A stretch of 64,000 nt of DNA. Origin: Paracoccus wurundjeri (GTDB lineage Bacteria > Pseudomonadota > Alphaproteobacteria > Rhodobacterales > Rhodobacteraceae). Of the stretch, positions 28,905 through 38,280 are shown piece after piece. Made by a program: the position numbers and the translations under genes. The stretch covers positions 62,001 to 126,000 of the forward strand of contig NZ_JAUUTZ010000001.1 of NCBI RefSeq assembly GCF_030678915.1, written 5' to 3'. A model generated the notes under the pieces. It saw only the letters and a program-made list of their open reading frames with translations. It was not told the DNA's origin and did no database searches. The number at the start of each line of letters is the position of its first letter. Positions within the stretch are counted from its first letter, which is position 1.

Positions 28905-28964
28905 GCCGTGCTGTCCTTGAGGTTCCGGGGCTGATACAGGAAATCATAAGTTTTGGAAAGACGG

Positions 28965-29294
28965 ATGACGGGCGATCTGACCAATATTCCCAATATCGGC
29001 CCTGCCACCGCGCGGGCCCTGATCGCCGCCGGGGTGCCGGATGAGGCGTATCTGCGTGAAATAGGCGCGGATGCGGCCTATCGCGCCTTGCTGCTGAACG
29101 GAGAACGGCCGCATTTCATCGGCTATTACGTGCTGCATATGGGGTTGCAGGGGCGACCGTGGAACGATTGCCGGGGCGATGAGAAGATCGCGCTGCGCGA
29201 ACGATTTGACGCTTTGGTTGCGGAAATACGGGGCGCAGCCCTGTCGGGCATCGAAGCCGAGCTTGACGCGATCGGATTGCCGCGCGGCAAATGA
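28965..29294 (+). CDS. TfoX C-terminal domain-like protein
   Basis: A 109-residue protein with a helix-hairpin-helix start, LTNIPNIGPATARALIAAGV, matching the TfoX/Sxy C-terminal domain, with a helical second half (LSGIEAELDAIGLPRG). It lacks the N-terminal TfoX domain, as do many alphaproteobacterial members; a role in competence is unproven. The ATG at 28965 has GGAAAG upstream. A strong terminator follows. Confidence 0.78.
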   Translation: MTGDLTNIPNIGPATARALIAAGVPDEAYLREIGADAAYRALLLNGERPHFIGYYVLHMGLQGRPWNDCRGDEKIALRERFDALVAEIRGAALSGIEAELDAIGLPRGK

Positions 29295-29295
29295 C

Positions 29296-29322
29296 CCGGG
29301 GGCAGGGCGCCCCCGGCTTTTT
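29296..29322 (+). terminator. Rho-independent terminator
   Basis: Eight-base perfect stem CCGGGGGC/GCCCCCGG with a five-base loop and a following T-run. It overlaps the end of the TfoX-like gene and the intergenic space before the convergent permease, so it can act for both. Confidence 0.88.
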
Positions 29323-29333
29323 CGTACGCGTGC

Positions 29334-30635
29334 TCAGCCTTCGGGGAAGAAGGCAAAGCGGATCACGAACAATGCCGCCACCAGCCATGTCGCCGGATGC
29401 ACCTGATGCGCCTTGCCCGTCAGCAGCTTCAGCACCGCATAGCTGATAAAGCCGAAGGCCAGACCATTGGCGATCGAATAGGTGAAGGGCATTGCGATGG
29501 CGGTCAAAACGGCGGGCGCGGCTTCGGTCACATCGTCGAAATCGACCTCGCGCAGTTCCCTCACCATCAGCGTTGCCACATAAAGCAGGGCAGGCGCCGT
29601 CGCATAGGCGGGCACCGATCCGGCCAGCGGCGCGAAGAACATCGCCAGCAGGAACAGGACCGCGACGACGAGGGCCGTCAATCCGGTCCGCCCCCCTGCC
29701 TGTACGCCCGAGGCGCTTTCGACATAGGCCGTGGTCGAGGATGTCCCCAGCACGGAACCGGCCAGGATTGCCGATGAATCCGCCATCAGGGCGCGGCCAA
29801 GGTTCTTGTTCTCATGCGCGGGCTCGTCTTTCATCAACCCGGCGCGTTTTGCCACGCCGATCAACGTGCCGGTTGCGTCGAAAACCTCGACAAGGATCAT
29901 GACAAGGATGACATGGAAGATGCCGAAGCTGAGCGCCCCCATCAGATCCAGCTGAAAGAAGGTCGGGGCAATGGACGGCGGCATGGACATGATGCCCCCG
30001 AATTCGCTGACGCCCAGCAGGATTGCGGCAAGCGTCACGACCAGGATCCCGATCAGGATCGAGCCGGGCACTTTCAGTGCATCAAGCGCGGCGATGATGA
30101 AGAAACCGATGATGGCAAGAAGCGTCCCGGTCTCGGTCATATTGCCCAGCGCGACGAAGGTCGCGTCATTCGCGACAATGATCCCCGAGGATTTCATGGC
30201 GATGATGGCCAGAAACAGCCCGATGCCCGCCGCGATACCGCTGCGCATCGAGATCGGAATTCCCGAAATCAGCCAGCTTCGGATTCCCGTAACGGTCAGG
30301 ATCAGAAAGATCACGCCGCTGATGAAGACCGCGCCAAGCGCCTCTTGCCATGTGAACCCCATCGCGCCCACGACGGTAAAGGCGAAGAATGCGTTCAACC
30401 CCATCCCGGGCGCCATGCCGATCGGCCAGTTCGCCAGCAATCCCATGATCGCCGAGCCAAGCGCGGCGGCAAGGCAGGTGGCGACGAAGACCGCATTCCT
30501 GTCCATGCCGGTCGAGGACAGGATGTCGGGGTTGACGAAGATGATATAGGCCATCGTCAGGAATGTGGTCAGACCGGCGATCACCTCGGTCCTGACATTG
30601 CTGCCATGTTCTGACAGCTTGAAGTAGCGTTCCAT
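29334..30635 (-). CDS. NCS2-family purine permease (PbuG/GhxP-like)
   Basis: A 433-residue membrane transporter of the AzgA-like NCS2 branch, importing guanine/hypoxanthine or adenine. It starts MERYFKLSEHGSNVRTEVIA and shows the family motifs NPDILSSTGMDRNAVFVATC, GMAPGMGLNAFFAF and ESASGVQAGGRTGLTALV. About 12 hydrophobic segments. A GGAGGGAG site precedes the ATG. It diverges from the PuuE fusion gene across 220 bases, so the permease and purine breakdown genes may be regulated together. Confidence 0.92.
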   Translation of the reverse strand: MERYFKLSEHGSNVRTEVIAGLTTFLTMAYIIFVNPDILSSTGMDRNAVFVATCLAAALGSAIMGLLANWPIGMAPGMGLNAFFAFTVVGAMGFTWQEALGAVFISGVIFLILTVTGIRSWLISGIPISMRSGIAAGIGLFLAIIAMKSSGIIVANDATFVALGNMTETGTLLAIIGFFIIAALDALKVPGSILIGILVVTLAAILLGVSEFGGIMSMPPSIAPTFFQLDLMGALSFGIFHVILVMILVEVFDATGTLIGVAKRAGLMKDEPAHENKNLGRALMADSSAILAGSVLGTSSTTAYVESASGVQAGGRTGLTALVVAVLFLLAMFFAPLAGSVPAYATAPALLYVATLMVRELREVDFDDVTEAAPAVLTAIAMPFTYSIANGLAFGFISYAVLKLLTGKAHQVHPATWLVAALFVIRFAFFPEG

Positions 30636-30855
30636 GAATTCTCCCTCCGCGCGGCGTTTCTGCCGCCATGCCTTTGCTTAAGGGCATGGCGCTTGCCGTT
30701 ACAATCTGCCGGAAAGCGGAAGTCTTTCAACGATGAATTGAAACCACCTGCGATCTTTGTCGATTCATTGATACAGAATTCTGGCTTTGCCCGCTTGTCC
30801 GGCAGCGGCCGAAGCTGTTTGCTGGGGCCGGAGCAGCAACCGAAGGACAGGCAAG

Positions 30856-32259
30856 ATGCGCTACAGCCGCGACATGCGAGGATATGGCGAAAAAACTCCG
30901 GATCCGCAATGGCCCGGCGGCGCGAAGATCGCCGTTCAGATCGTAGTGAATTACGAGGAGGGCGGCGAGAACAGCATCGAGCATGGCGATGCCGCCTCGG
31001 AAGGATTCCTGTCCGAGATCGTGGGCGCGCAGCCTTGGCCCGGCCAGCGTCACTGGAATATGGAAACGATCTATGATTACGGCGCACGCGCGGGATTCTG
31101 GCGGTTGCACCGTATTCTGCGCGACATTCCTGTCACCGTTTACGGCGTGGCGACGGCGCTTCAGCGTAGTCCGGAACAGGCCCGTGCGATGATGGATGCC
31201 GGATGGGAAATGGCGACCCATGGCTATAAATGGATCGAATACAAGGATGTGCCCCGCGAAACTGAGGAACAGCATATCGCCGAAGCGATCCGTATTCATA
31301 CCGAAGTGACGGGCAGCCGTCCGTTGGGATTCTATCAGGGACGCGCATCGGTCAACACGGTGCCGCTTGGCTGCGAAGAGGGCGGCTTTGAATATCTGGC
31401 GGATACCTATGCCGATGAACTGCCCTTCTGGCATATTCATAATGACCGCCCGCAATTGATGGTGCCCTATACGCTGGATGCCAATGACATGCGCTTTGCC
31501 AATGGCGGTTTCACCAATGGCGAGGAATTCTTTCTTTATCTGCGCGACGCTTTCGACAATCTTTACCGCGAAGGATGTGAAGGTGCGCCGAAGATGCTGT
31601 CCATCGGGCTGCATTGCCGTCTGGCTGGCCGCCCGGCCCGGGCCGAGGCCGTGCGCCGTTTCATCGAACATGCCCGCGCACATGAGGGTGTGTGGTTCGC
31701 CACCCGTCTGGATATCGCGCGGCATTGGAAAGAGGTGCATCCCTACACAAAGATTTTGCGGCCCTCGCGGATGGAACGTGAGGATTTCATCAAGACATTC
31801 GGTGGCATTTACGAACATTCGCCCTTCATCGCGGAACGGGTCTGGGATGGTGAGATGGGCGCGGTCCATGATTGCACAGAAGGGCTTGCCGCAAGGATGG
31901 CGCAGATCTTCCGCTCTGCCTCGGACTCAGAGCGGTTGGGTGTTCTGACCGCTCACCCGGATCTGGCGGGCAAACTGGCTGCTGCCAAACGGCTGACCGC
32001 CGAAAGCACAGCCGAGCAGGCAAGCGCCGGGCTGGACGCACTGACCGATGCCGAGCATTCCGAGTTCACCCGCTTGAACGAGCTATATACCGGAAAGCAT
32101 GGCTTCCCGTTCATCATCGCCGTGCGCGATCACGACAAGGCGGGCATTCTTGCCGCCATGAAATCGCGGGTTGAAAACGATACCCCGAATGAGCGTGTTG
32201 AGGCCGAACGGCAGGTCATGCGCATCGCTGAATTACGGCTGAAGGAAGTTCTGAAATGA
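30856..32259 (+). CDS. puuE: Fused allantoinase (PuuE) and OHCU decarboxylase
   Basis: A 467-residue natural fusion. Residues 1 to about 305 are the polysaccharide deacetylase-like allantoinase PuuE (MRYSRDMRGYGEKTPDPQW, VNYEEGGENSIEHGD, GFYQGRASVNTV), opening allantoin. Residues ~310-467 are 2-oxo-4-hydroxy-4-carboxy-5-ureidoimidazoline (OHCU) decarboxylase, recognised by ERVWDGEMGAVHD and FIIAVRDHDKAGILAAM. Both are purine catabolic steps, one on either side of allantoin. The ATG at 30856 with an AGGACAGG site is used instead of an upstream start. ATGA overlap with the next gene. Confidence 0.92.
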   Translation: MRYSRDMRGYGEKTPDPQWPGGAKIAVQIVVNYEEGGENSIEHGDAASEGFLSEIVGAQPWPGQRHWNMETIYDYGARAGFWRLHRILRDIPVTVYGVATALQRSPEQARAMMDAGWEMATHGYKWIEYKDVPRETEEQHIAEAIRIHTEVTGSRPLGFYQGRASVNTVPLGCEEGGFEYLADTYADELPFWHIHNDRPQLMVPYTLDANDMRFANGGFTNGEEFFLYLRDAFDNLYREGCEGAPKMLSIGLHCRLAGRPARAEAVRRFIEHARAHEGVWFATRLDIARHWKEVHPYTKILRPSRMEREDFIKTFGGIYEHSPFIAERVWDGEMGAVHDCTEGLAARMAQIFRSASDSERLGVLTAHPDLAGKLAAAKRLTAESTAEQASAGLDALTDAEHSEFTRLNELYTGKHGFPFIIAVRDHDKAGILAAMKSRVENDTPNERVEAERQVMRIAELRLKEVLK

Positions 32260-33146
32260 CCGATCTGCCCCTCGAAGGAGCCCCCTCTGGCAACCCGGCG
32301 AAACCGCCACAAGAGCAACTGGCGGGCCCCTATGCCGGACCGGTTGCCGGCCTGCCGCCGCAGAGCGGTCTGACCACCGACACGGCAGTTTTCACCGATG
32401 CCTATGCAATCGTCCCGCGCTCCGTGATGCGCGATATCGTCACCAGCTATCTGCCCGGCTGGACAGGGATGCGCATGTGGGTTCTGGCCCGCCCGCTTTC
32501 GGGGTTCGCCGAGACCTTCAGCCAGTATATCGTGGAACTGGCCGAAGGCGGTGGCAGCGATCAGCCCGATGACGATCCCGAGGTGCAGCACGCGCTGTTC
32601 GTCACCGGCGGAGAAATCTGCGTGACGATCGACGGCACCGATCACCTGCTGACGCCCGGCGGCTTCGCCTATATCCCTCCGGGCATGCCATGGCAGGTGC
32701 ATAACCGCGCGTCCGGCAATGCCGGCTTTCACTGGTGGCGCAAACGCTGGCAGCCCTGCAATGGCGTCGACCGGCCCGATCCCATCGTCACGCAAGAGCA
32801 GGACATCCCGCCCTCGCCCATGCCCGATACGGCTGGCGCATGGGCCACGACGCGGTTCATGGATCCGACCGATCTGCGCCATGACATGCATATCACCATC
32901 GTCACGCTGCAGCCCGGCGGCTCGATCCCCTTTGCCGAGACCCATGTGATGGAACATGGCCTGTTCGTGCTGGAGGGCAAGGCCGTCTATCGCCTGAACC
33001 GCGACTGGGCCGAGGTCGGCCCGGGTGATTTCATGTGGCTGCGCGCCTTCTGCCCGCAGGCCTGTTATGCCGGCGGCCCGGGTCGGTTCCGCTATCTTCT
33101 ATACAAGGACGTCAACCGCCACGCCGCCCTCTGGCAGAACCGATGA
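32256..33146 (+). CDS. (S)-ureidoglycine aminohydrolase (bicupin)
   Basis: A 296-residue bicupin of the ureidoglycine aminohydrolase family (UGlyAH; often named YlbA or AllE). It contains TDTAVFTDAYAIVPRSVMRD, then the C-terminal cupin motif with Mn ligands in ETHVMEHGLFVLEGKAVYR and PGDFMWLRAFCPQACYAGG. It overlaps the PuuE-OHCU stop by 4 bases. Context is purine/ureide catabolism: permease, allantoinase, OHCU decarboxylase and this enzyme together. Confidence 0.9.
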   Translation: MTDLPLEGAPSGNPAKPPQEQLAGPYAGPVAGLPPQSGLTTDTAVFTDAYAIVPRSVMRDIVTSYLPGWTGMRMWVLARPLSGFAETFSQYIVELAEGGGSDQPDDDPEVQHALFVTGGEICVTIDGTDHLLTPGGFAYIPPGMPWQVHNRASGNAGFHWWRKRWQPCNGVDRPDPIVTQEQDIPPSPMPDTAGAWATTRFMDPTDLRHDMHITIVTLQPGGSIPFAETHVMEHGLFVLEGKAVYRLNRDWAEVGPGDFMWLRAFCPQACYAGGPGRFRYLLYKDVNRHAALWQNR

Positions 33147-33155
33147 AAGACGCGT

Positions 33156-33653
33156 TCAGGTGAAAATCTGCCGGGTTTCCTCGGCATCGGTTTGCCTGAA
33201 CGTGTTGGCAACCCGTTTCGAAACGCGGAAATAGGGAATCCAGATGAATAATCCGATTACCGCGCCGGACAGGCTGTAAATCATGGTCGAAGCCTCTGAC
33301 GGCGTGATGGCGCGGGTTGCAAGATATTCCACCACGGCAACCACCACTCCGAACAGGTAATAGCCGATCATCCAGTTGGGTGTCCGTGAAGAGCGGGTCA
33401 GCATGAGATAAAGGCAAAATAATGCCAGCGCGAATGCCAGGAGCCCGATCGCAAGCGAAGCGATCACGGGCAGGCGTAAATACAAGAGCGAGGGCTCGTT
33501 ACCCTGGATGATCGCGCCGATACTGTCCCATTGCATGAATGCCTGAACCAGATTGAAGCCAGTCGACGCCGCTGCCGCAATAAGACCCAACAGCGGCAAT
33601 ATCAGCCATCCTCCGATACCCGAGGGGCCATTCGGATCGTATGTCGGGGGCAT
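33156..33653 (-). CDS. DUF2569 membrane protein
   Basis: A 165-residue protein with four hydrophobic segments, starting MPPTYDPNGPSGIGGWLILP and continuing LLGLIAAAAS, the typical front of DUF2569 proteins. The middle has PNWMIGYYLFG and the end has GLFIWIPYFRVSKRVANTF. Function unknown. It converges on the UGlyAH gene. Confidence 0.78.
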   Translation of the reverse strand: MPPTYDPNGPSGIGGWLILPLLGLIAAAASTGFNLVQAFMQWDSIGAIIQGNEPSLLYLRLPVIASLAIGLLAFALALFCLYLMLTRSSRTPNWMIGYYLFGVVVAVVEYLATRAITPSEASTMIYSLSGAVIGLFIWIPYFRVSKRVANTFRQTDAEETRQIFT

Positions 33654-33756
33654 GGGATAACCTCGCGCTCGTGATCTTTATCGGGAATATTCCAGATTAT
33701 TTTACGAATGGTAAATATCTTTACGATCCTGATCCGAAAATCCGGCAGGATCGGCG

Positions 33757-34665
33757 TTATCCTTTGGTCGCGTTGACCGGAGGTGTCTTCGTTCTTGCGC
33801 GGATCCGGGCCTCGCGCCAGGTGATATAGGAGATGGCGCCGATCATCAGCCCGCCGCCCAGAATGACCCATTCGTCCAGCGGTTCATGGAAGATGAACAC
33901 ACCGACCATGCTTGCCCAGATCAGTTGCAGGAAGGTCACCGGCTGCGTCACGGTCATCGGTGCGGCGGCGAACGCGCGGGTCATGGCGTAATGCCCGCAT
34001 GTGCCGAACAGGGCGACCAGTCCCAGCCAGCCAAGCTGGCCGAGGGTCGGGGGCACCCAGACGATGATCGTCAGCGGGATAAGCCCGATCATGCAAGTCA
34101 GCGACAACATCGCCACAACCGCCGCCGGAGAGATCATGGCCGTCAGGCGTTTGGCCAGCAGATAAGAGCCGCCGAACATCACGGCGGCGCCCAGTTGCGA
34201 CAGATGCCCGGGATCCAGCTCGCGAATTCCCGGACGCAGCACGATAACCGCGCCCAGCAAGGCAACGCCGATGGCGGCAATGCGACGGGCCGCGAGTTTT
34301 TCGCCCAGAAAAAGCGCCGCGCCGACAGTCACCATGATCGGGTTGAGAAAGCCGATTGCGGTTACTTCTGCGACGGTTATCCGTGCCATGGCATAAAACC
34401 ATGCGATGACCGCCAGGACATGCAATAGACCTCGCAAGGCAAAAAGCCGCCAGAGACTGGCGGAAAAGCCCTGCCTCAGAGCGGGTAACAGCGCAGGAAG
34501 CAGGAAAGCCGTACCATAGACGAAACGGATGAATGCCGCCTGAGGCGCCGGCAGCGCGCCCTCCAGACCACGCACGATGGCATTGACGGCCACGAAACAA
34601 AAACCGGTCAACAGCATCCAGCCAATGCCGATCGCATCCCGGCGTGTTTCAAGGTCGATTTGCAT
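33757..34665 (-). CDS. EamA/DMT-family transporter
   Basis: A 302-residue drug/metabolite transporter with ten hydrophobic segments in two EamA repeats (GWMLLTGFCFVAVNAIVRGL start; second repeat around LGTCG-like GLVALFGTCGHYAMTRA). Probably an exporter of metabolites; substrate unknown. The ATG at 34665 is preferred to an in-frame TTG at 34674. Confidence 0.88.
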   Translation of the reverse strand: MQIDLETRRDAIGIGWMLLTGFCFVAVNAIVRGLEGALPAPQAAFIRFVYGTAFLLPALLPALRQGFSASLWRLFALRGLLHVLAVIAWFYAMARITVAEVTAIGFLNPIMVTVGAALFLGEKLAARRIAAIGVALLGAVIVLRPGIRELDPGHLSQLGAAVMFGGSYLLAKRLTAMISPAAVVAMLSLTCMIGLIPLTIIVWVPPTLGQLGWLGLVALFGTCGHYAMTRAFAAAPMTVTQPVTFLQLIWASMVGVFIFHEPLDEWVILGGGLMIGAISYITWREARIRARTKTPPVNATKG

Positions 34666-34843
34666 GATCTGCAACTCTGCGTTTTCGACAGGAATTGCAA
34701 GGTAAATCTATGCGCTCTTCTGCTATGTCGCGATGTCGGGGCGCATGTTGTGGCGGATATGCCGAAGCCCTTATTTGGTGCTGTGCGTTCTGTTTTGTCG
34801 CTCAGGCACTGACATTCGCCACGCGAGGACATAGATTTCCGGC

Positions 34844-35977
34844 ATGAGCACATCTTTCACCCTGACCACCCATGCCGCCATCGCCGAAATCCCGGCTGAA
34901 ACCTGGGACCGGCTGGGCGGAAGCAACCCTTTCACGACGCATCGTTTCCTTGACGCTCTTGAGCGCTCGGGCTCTGTCGGCCCCGGCACCGGCTGGCAGC
35001 CTTTGCATCTGACCGTCGAATGCGCGGGTGAGATTGTCGGGGCTGCGCCTCTTTACGCGAAGTCGCATAGTCAGGGCGAATATATCTTCGACCACGCATG
35101 GGCACAGGCCTATATGCGCGCCGGCGGGCGATACTATCCCAAGCTGCAATGCGCCACCCCCTTTACCCCGGTCAGCGGGCCGCGCCTGCTGGCCTCTGAT
35201 TCCGAGGTGAAGCGGGCGCTTCTGGCGGGCATGATGCAGATCGCGGAGCGGGCCGGGTGTTCCGGCGTGCACGTAACCTTCTGCGACGAGGATGAGGTGA
35301 CCTTGGGGGAGACCGCAGGCTATCTGCCGCGCGTCACCCAGCAGTTTCACTGGTTCAATCGCGGCTATGCCAGTTTCGACGCGTTTCTGACGGAATTGTC
35401 ATCGCGGAAGCGAAAGGCGATCCGCAAGGAACGCGCACGGGCGCAGGCATTCGGCGGCGATATCGTCCAACTGACCGGGGATCGGCTGGAACCGCGGCAC
35501 TGGGATGCTTTCTGGAACTTCTATCAGGACACGGGTAGCCGCAAATGGGGGCAGCCCTATCTGACCCGCGCCTTTTTCGACCATATTCAGGACAGCATGC
35601 GGGACGATGTGCTGCTTGTTCTTGCCGAGCGGGACGGAGAACCCATTGCCGGGGCACTGAACTTCATCGGCCCTGACGCGATTTACGGCCGCTACTGGGG
35701 CTGTGTCGAGGATCACGCCTTCCTGCATTTCGAACTATGCTATCATCAGGCCATCGACTACGCGATCCTGCACGGTCTCACCCGCGTCGAGGCAGGGGCG
35801 CAGGGTGAGCATAAGCTGGCACGGGGCTATCTTCCCGCCGAAATCCATTCATTGCACTGGCTGCGCGACGAAGGCTTTCTGCGCGCGGTGGCCAGCTATC
35901 TCGATCAGGAGCGCGAAGCGATGGGGGAAGAGATAGAATTGCTGACGGATTGGGGGCCATTCCGGAAGAACGGCTAG
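34844..35977 (+). CDS. FemAB/GNAT-like protein (DUF482 / peptidoglycan-type acyltransferase fold)
   Basis: A 377-residue protein of the DUF482 family, with a FemAB/GNAT-like fold. The segments GAAPLYAKSHSQGEYIFDHAWAQ (partly) and the basic ELSSRKRKAIRKERARAQAF stretch match the family, as does RVEAGAQGEHKLARGYLP near the end. Members are predicted acyltransferases; the actual reaction is unproven. It is a single-gene unit with no obvious partner. Confidence 0.82.
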   Translation: MSTSFTLTTHAAIAEIPAETWDRLGGSNPFTTHRFLDALERSGSVGPGTGWQPLHLTVECAGEIVGAAPLYAKSHSQGEYIFDHAWAQAYMRAGGRYYPKLQCATPFTPVSGPRLLASDSEVKRALLAGMMQIAERAGCSGVHVTFCDEDEVTLGETAGYLPRVTQQFHWFNRGYASFDAFLTELSSRKRKAIRKERARAQAFGGDIVQLTGDRLEPRHWDAFWNFYQDTGSRKWGQPYLTRAFFDHIQDSMRDDVLLVLAERDGEPIAGALNFIGPDAIYGRYWGCVEDHAFLHFELCYHQAIDYAILHGLTRVEAGAQGEHKLARGYLPAEIHSLHWLRDEGFLRAVASYLDQEREAMGEEIELLTDWGPFRKNG

Positions 35978-36129
35978 CGGGTTCTGTTCTGACCGAAAGT
36001 ATCGCCGAATGATCCTGATCCCGTGGCTATCGGGCTCTTCCTTCCGGCGGTCAGCCATATTGCGCCTTTTCTTCGTCACCCACATATCCGCGGGCTCCGG
36101 GGGCAGCGGCCGGCTTTACCCGATTGGAT

Positions 36130-38013
36130 TCATACCCATTCCCAGGGCCGTGTATGTTCTCCAAGACGGCGTGCCACCTCGGCCTCATCCACGGTATCGC
36201 CGCGCGTCAGGCGCGCGACGAGGCCACGCTTCTTGTCGTCGATCACTTCGGCAACGCTGGCCCCGGTGCCGTCCAGAACTTCGTTGTAAATCCGAATGAT
36301 CGCAAGCTTTCGCAGATCGGGCTTGAAGATCTTCCCGACCGCCGTTTTGGGGAGTTCGGGCAGGATTTCGATATATTTCGGAATCGCCGCACGTTCGTGG
36401 ATATGTGCGCGTGCATGTTCCATCAACTCCTCGACCGTTACCGCGCTGCCGGAAACCAGTTCGACATAGGCGCAAGGCAGTTCGCCCGCGAAACTGTCGG
36501 GCTGGCCGATCGCGCCGGCAAAGGCAACGTCGGGATGGCTCAGCAATCCGTCCTCCAACTCGGCCGGGTCGATGTTATGGCCGCCGCGAATGATCAGATC
36601 CTTGGCCCGTCCGGTGATCCACAGATAACCATCCGGATCGATCCGCCCCAGATCGCCGGTGCGCAGATAGACATCCTCGGTGAACAGCCCGTGGTTCTTG
36701 TCGGCCTCGGTATAGGTCGAGCCGGGGATGACGCCGGGATTGGCGATGCAGATCTCGCCCACCTCATCGGTGGCGCATTCATGCACATTGCCCGCATCGT
36801 CATGGTTCAGAATGCGGACATGGGTATAGGGCAGGGGAATCCCGACAGAGCCGACCTTCTTCAGCCCGTCCACGGGATTGCAACTGACCAGACAGGTCGC
36901 CTCGGTCAGCCCGTAACCTTCGGCGATCTCGACCCCGGTGGCCTGCCGGAAGCGGTTATAAAGCTCTAGCGGCAACGGTGCCGAGCCGGAAATCGCGGTT
37001 TTCAGCGAAGAAACATCGGCATCGACTTTGCGCTGCATCAGAGCCGAAATGGCCGTTGGCACGGTGATCAGGAAGGTACAGCGCCAGCGTTCGATCAGTT
37101 TCCAGAAATTGTCGAATACGCCCTCGCCGCGATAGCCGGCCGGAGTCGGCATGATGACATGCGCCCCCGAGGCGATACAGGACATCAGGATCGGATAAGC
37201 GGCGAAGACATGAAACATCGGCAGCGGGCACATCAGCACATCGGTTTCATCAAAGAGCAGAGTGCCGCCCAGCCAGCCGTTATAGATCATGCCGGAATAT
37301 TTATGCTGCGCCAGCTTGGGCATACCGGTGGTGCCGCCGGTATGAAAATAGGCGGCGACCCGGTCCTGCTGAACATCCTCGAAGCGCAGGGCGGTGCCGT
37401 CCTGCTTGTCGGCCGCGTCATTGAAATCCAGAATCTGCGCCTTGTGGACGGTTGTGACCTTTGGCCGGATCAAGGGAACGATGAAGCGCTTCAGCCCGGT
37501 CAGATGCCGGTTCAGATCCACCTCGAGGACATGAGTGATATTCGGCGCTTGCGCAACCGCCTGGGCGGTTTTCTGGGCGATGTCGGTCTTGGGGAACGCT
37601 TTTAGCGTAACCAGCACCTTGGCGTTGGTTTCCCGCAGGATACCGGCAATCTGCTCGGGATCGAGAAGCGGATTGATCGGATTGACGATCCCCGCCGTCG
37701 CCCCGGCCACCAGAATCACCGGTGTCTCGATACTGTTTGGCAGAAGATAGGCGACCGTGTCACCCGGCCCGACGCCCAGGCTGCGGAACAGATTGGCGGT
37801 CTGGGTGACGCGGGCGAGAAATTCGCGCCAGCTCAGCGTCGTGGCATGATCGTTCGCGCCCGAAAGAAGCTGAAAGCTGAGGGCGGGACGGGATGGGAAA
37901 CGATGTGCGGTGTCTTTCAGAAACCCGTATAATGTTACAGGCAGATCCCGTCTGTCGAACGGCATTTCGGCTTCGACACGGTCGCGGTCTTCATAGCTGC
38001 TGAATCGGCCCAT
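36130..38013 (-). CDS. AMP-dependent acyl-CoA synthetase
   Basis: A 627-residue ANL-superfamily enzyme that adenylates a carboxylic acid and loads it on CoA. Motifs: the P-loop-like AYFHTGGTTGMPKLAQHK, EGYGLTEATCLVSC, YLRTGDLGRIDPDGYLW and KDLIIRGGHNIDPAELE. The acid chain length is not predictable. The ATG at 38013 has a strong AAGGAGGGG site; the alternative at 38055 adds a short leader. Transcribed alone. Confidence 0.9.
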   Translation of the reverse strand: MGRFSSYEDRDRVEAEMPFDRRDLPVTLYGFLKDTAHRFPSRPALSFQLLSGANDHATTLSWREFLARVTQTANLFRSLGVGPGDTVAYLLPNSIETPVILVAGATAGIVNPINPLLDPEQIAGILRETNAKVLVTLKAFPKTDIAQKTAQAVAQAPNITHVLEVDLNRHLTGLKRFIVPLIRPKVTTVHKAQILDFNDAADKQDGTALRFEDVQQDRVAAYFHTGGTTGMPKLAQHKYSGMIYNGWLGGTLLFDETDVLMCPLPMFHVFAAYPILMSCIASGAHVIMPTPAGYRGEGVFDNFWKLIERWRCTFLITVPTAISALMQRKVDADVSSLKTAISGSAPLPLELYNRFRQATGVEIAEGYGLTEATCLVSCNPVDGLKKVGSVGIPLPYTHVRILNHDDAGNVHECATDEVGEICIANPGVIPGSTYTEADKNHGLFTEDVYLRTGDLGRIDPDGYLWITGRAKDLIIRGGHNIDPAELEDGLLSHPDVAFAGAIGQPDSFAGELPCAYVELVSGSAVTVEELMEHARAHIHERAAIPKYIEILPELPKTAVGKIFKPDLRKLAIIRIYNEVLDGTGASVAEVIDDKKRGLVARLTRGDTVDEAEVARRLGEHTRPWEWV

Positions 38014-38280
38014 CGTTTCCCCCTCCTTCAAAGCCCATAGGGGGGCTTTGCTCATTGATTGCCAGAATGGGATAAACCAATGATCATCGGCAAGGGTTTA
38101 CTCGGGTAACCGCATTGGAACGCCACGTCAAATCCCGGGAAACAGGTCATCTGCTCTGCCTTTGGATCATTTCCTGTGATGCGGGAGGGGGCAGCGCGCC
38201 GGTTTGCGCAGCCGGGCGTTTTATGAGATTGCCGCTGCAGGAAGGCAATTGCCCTTGATCGCCGGAGCCGGAGAGTACCC

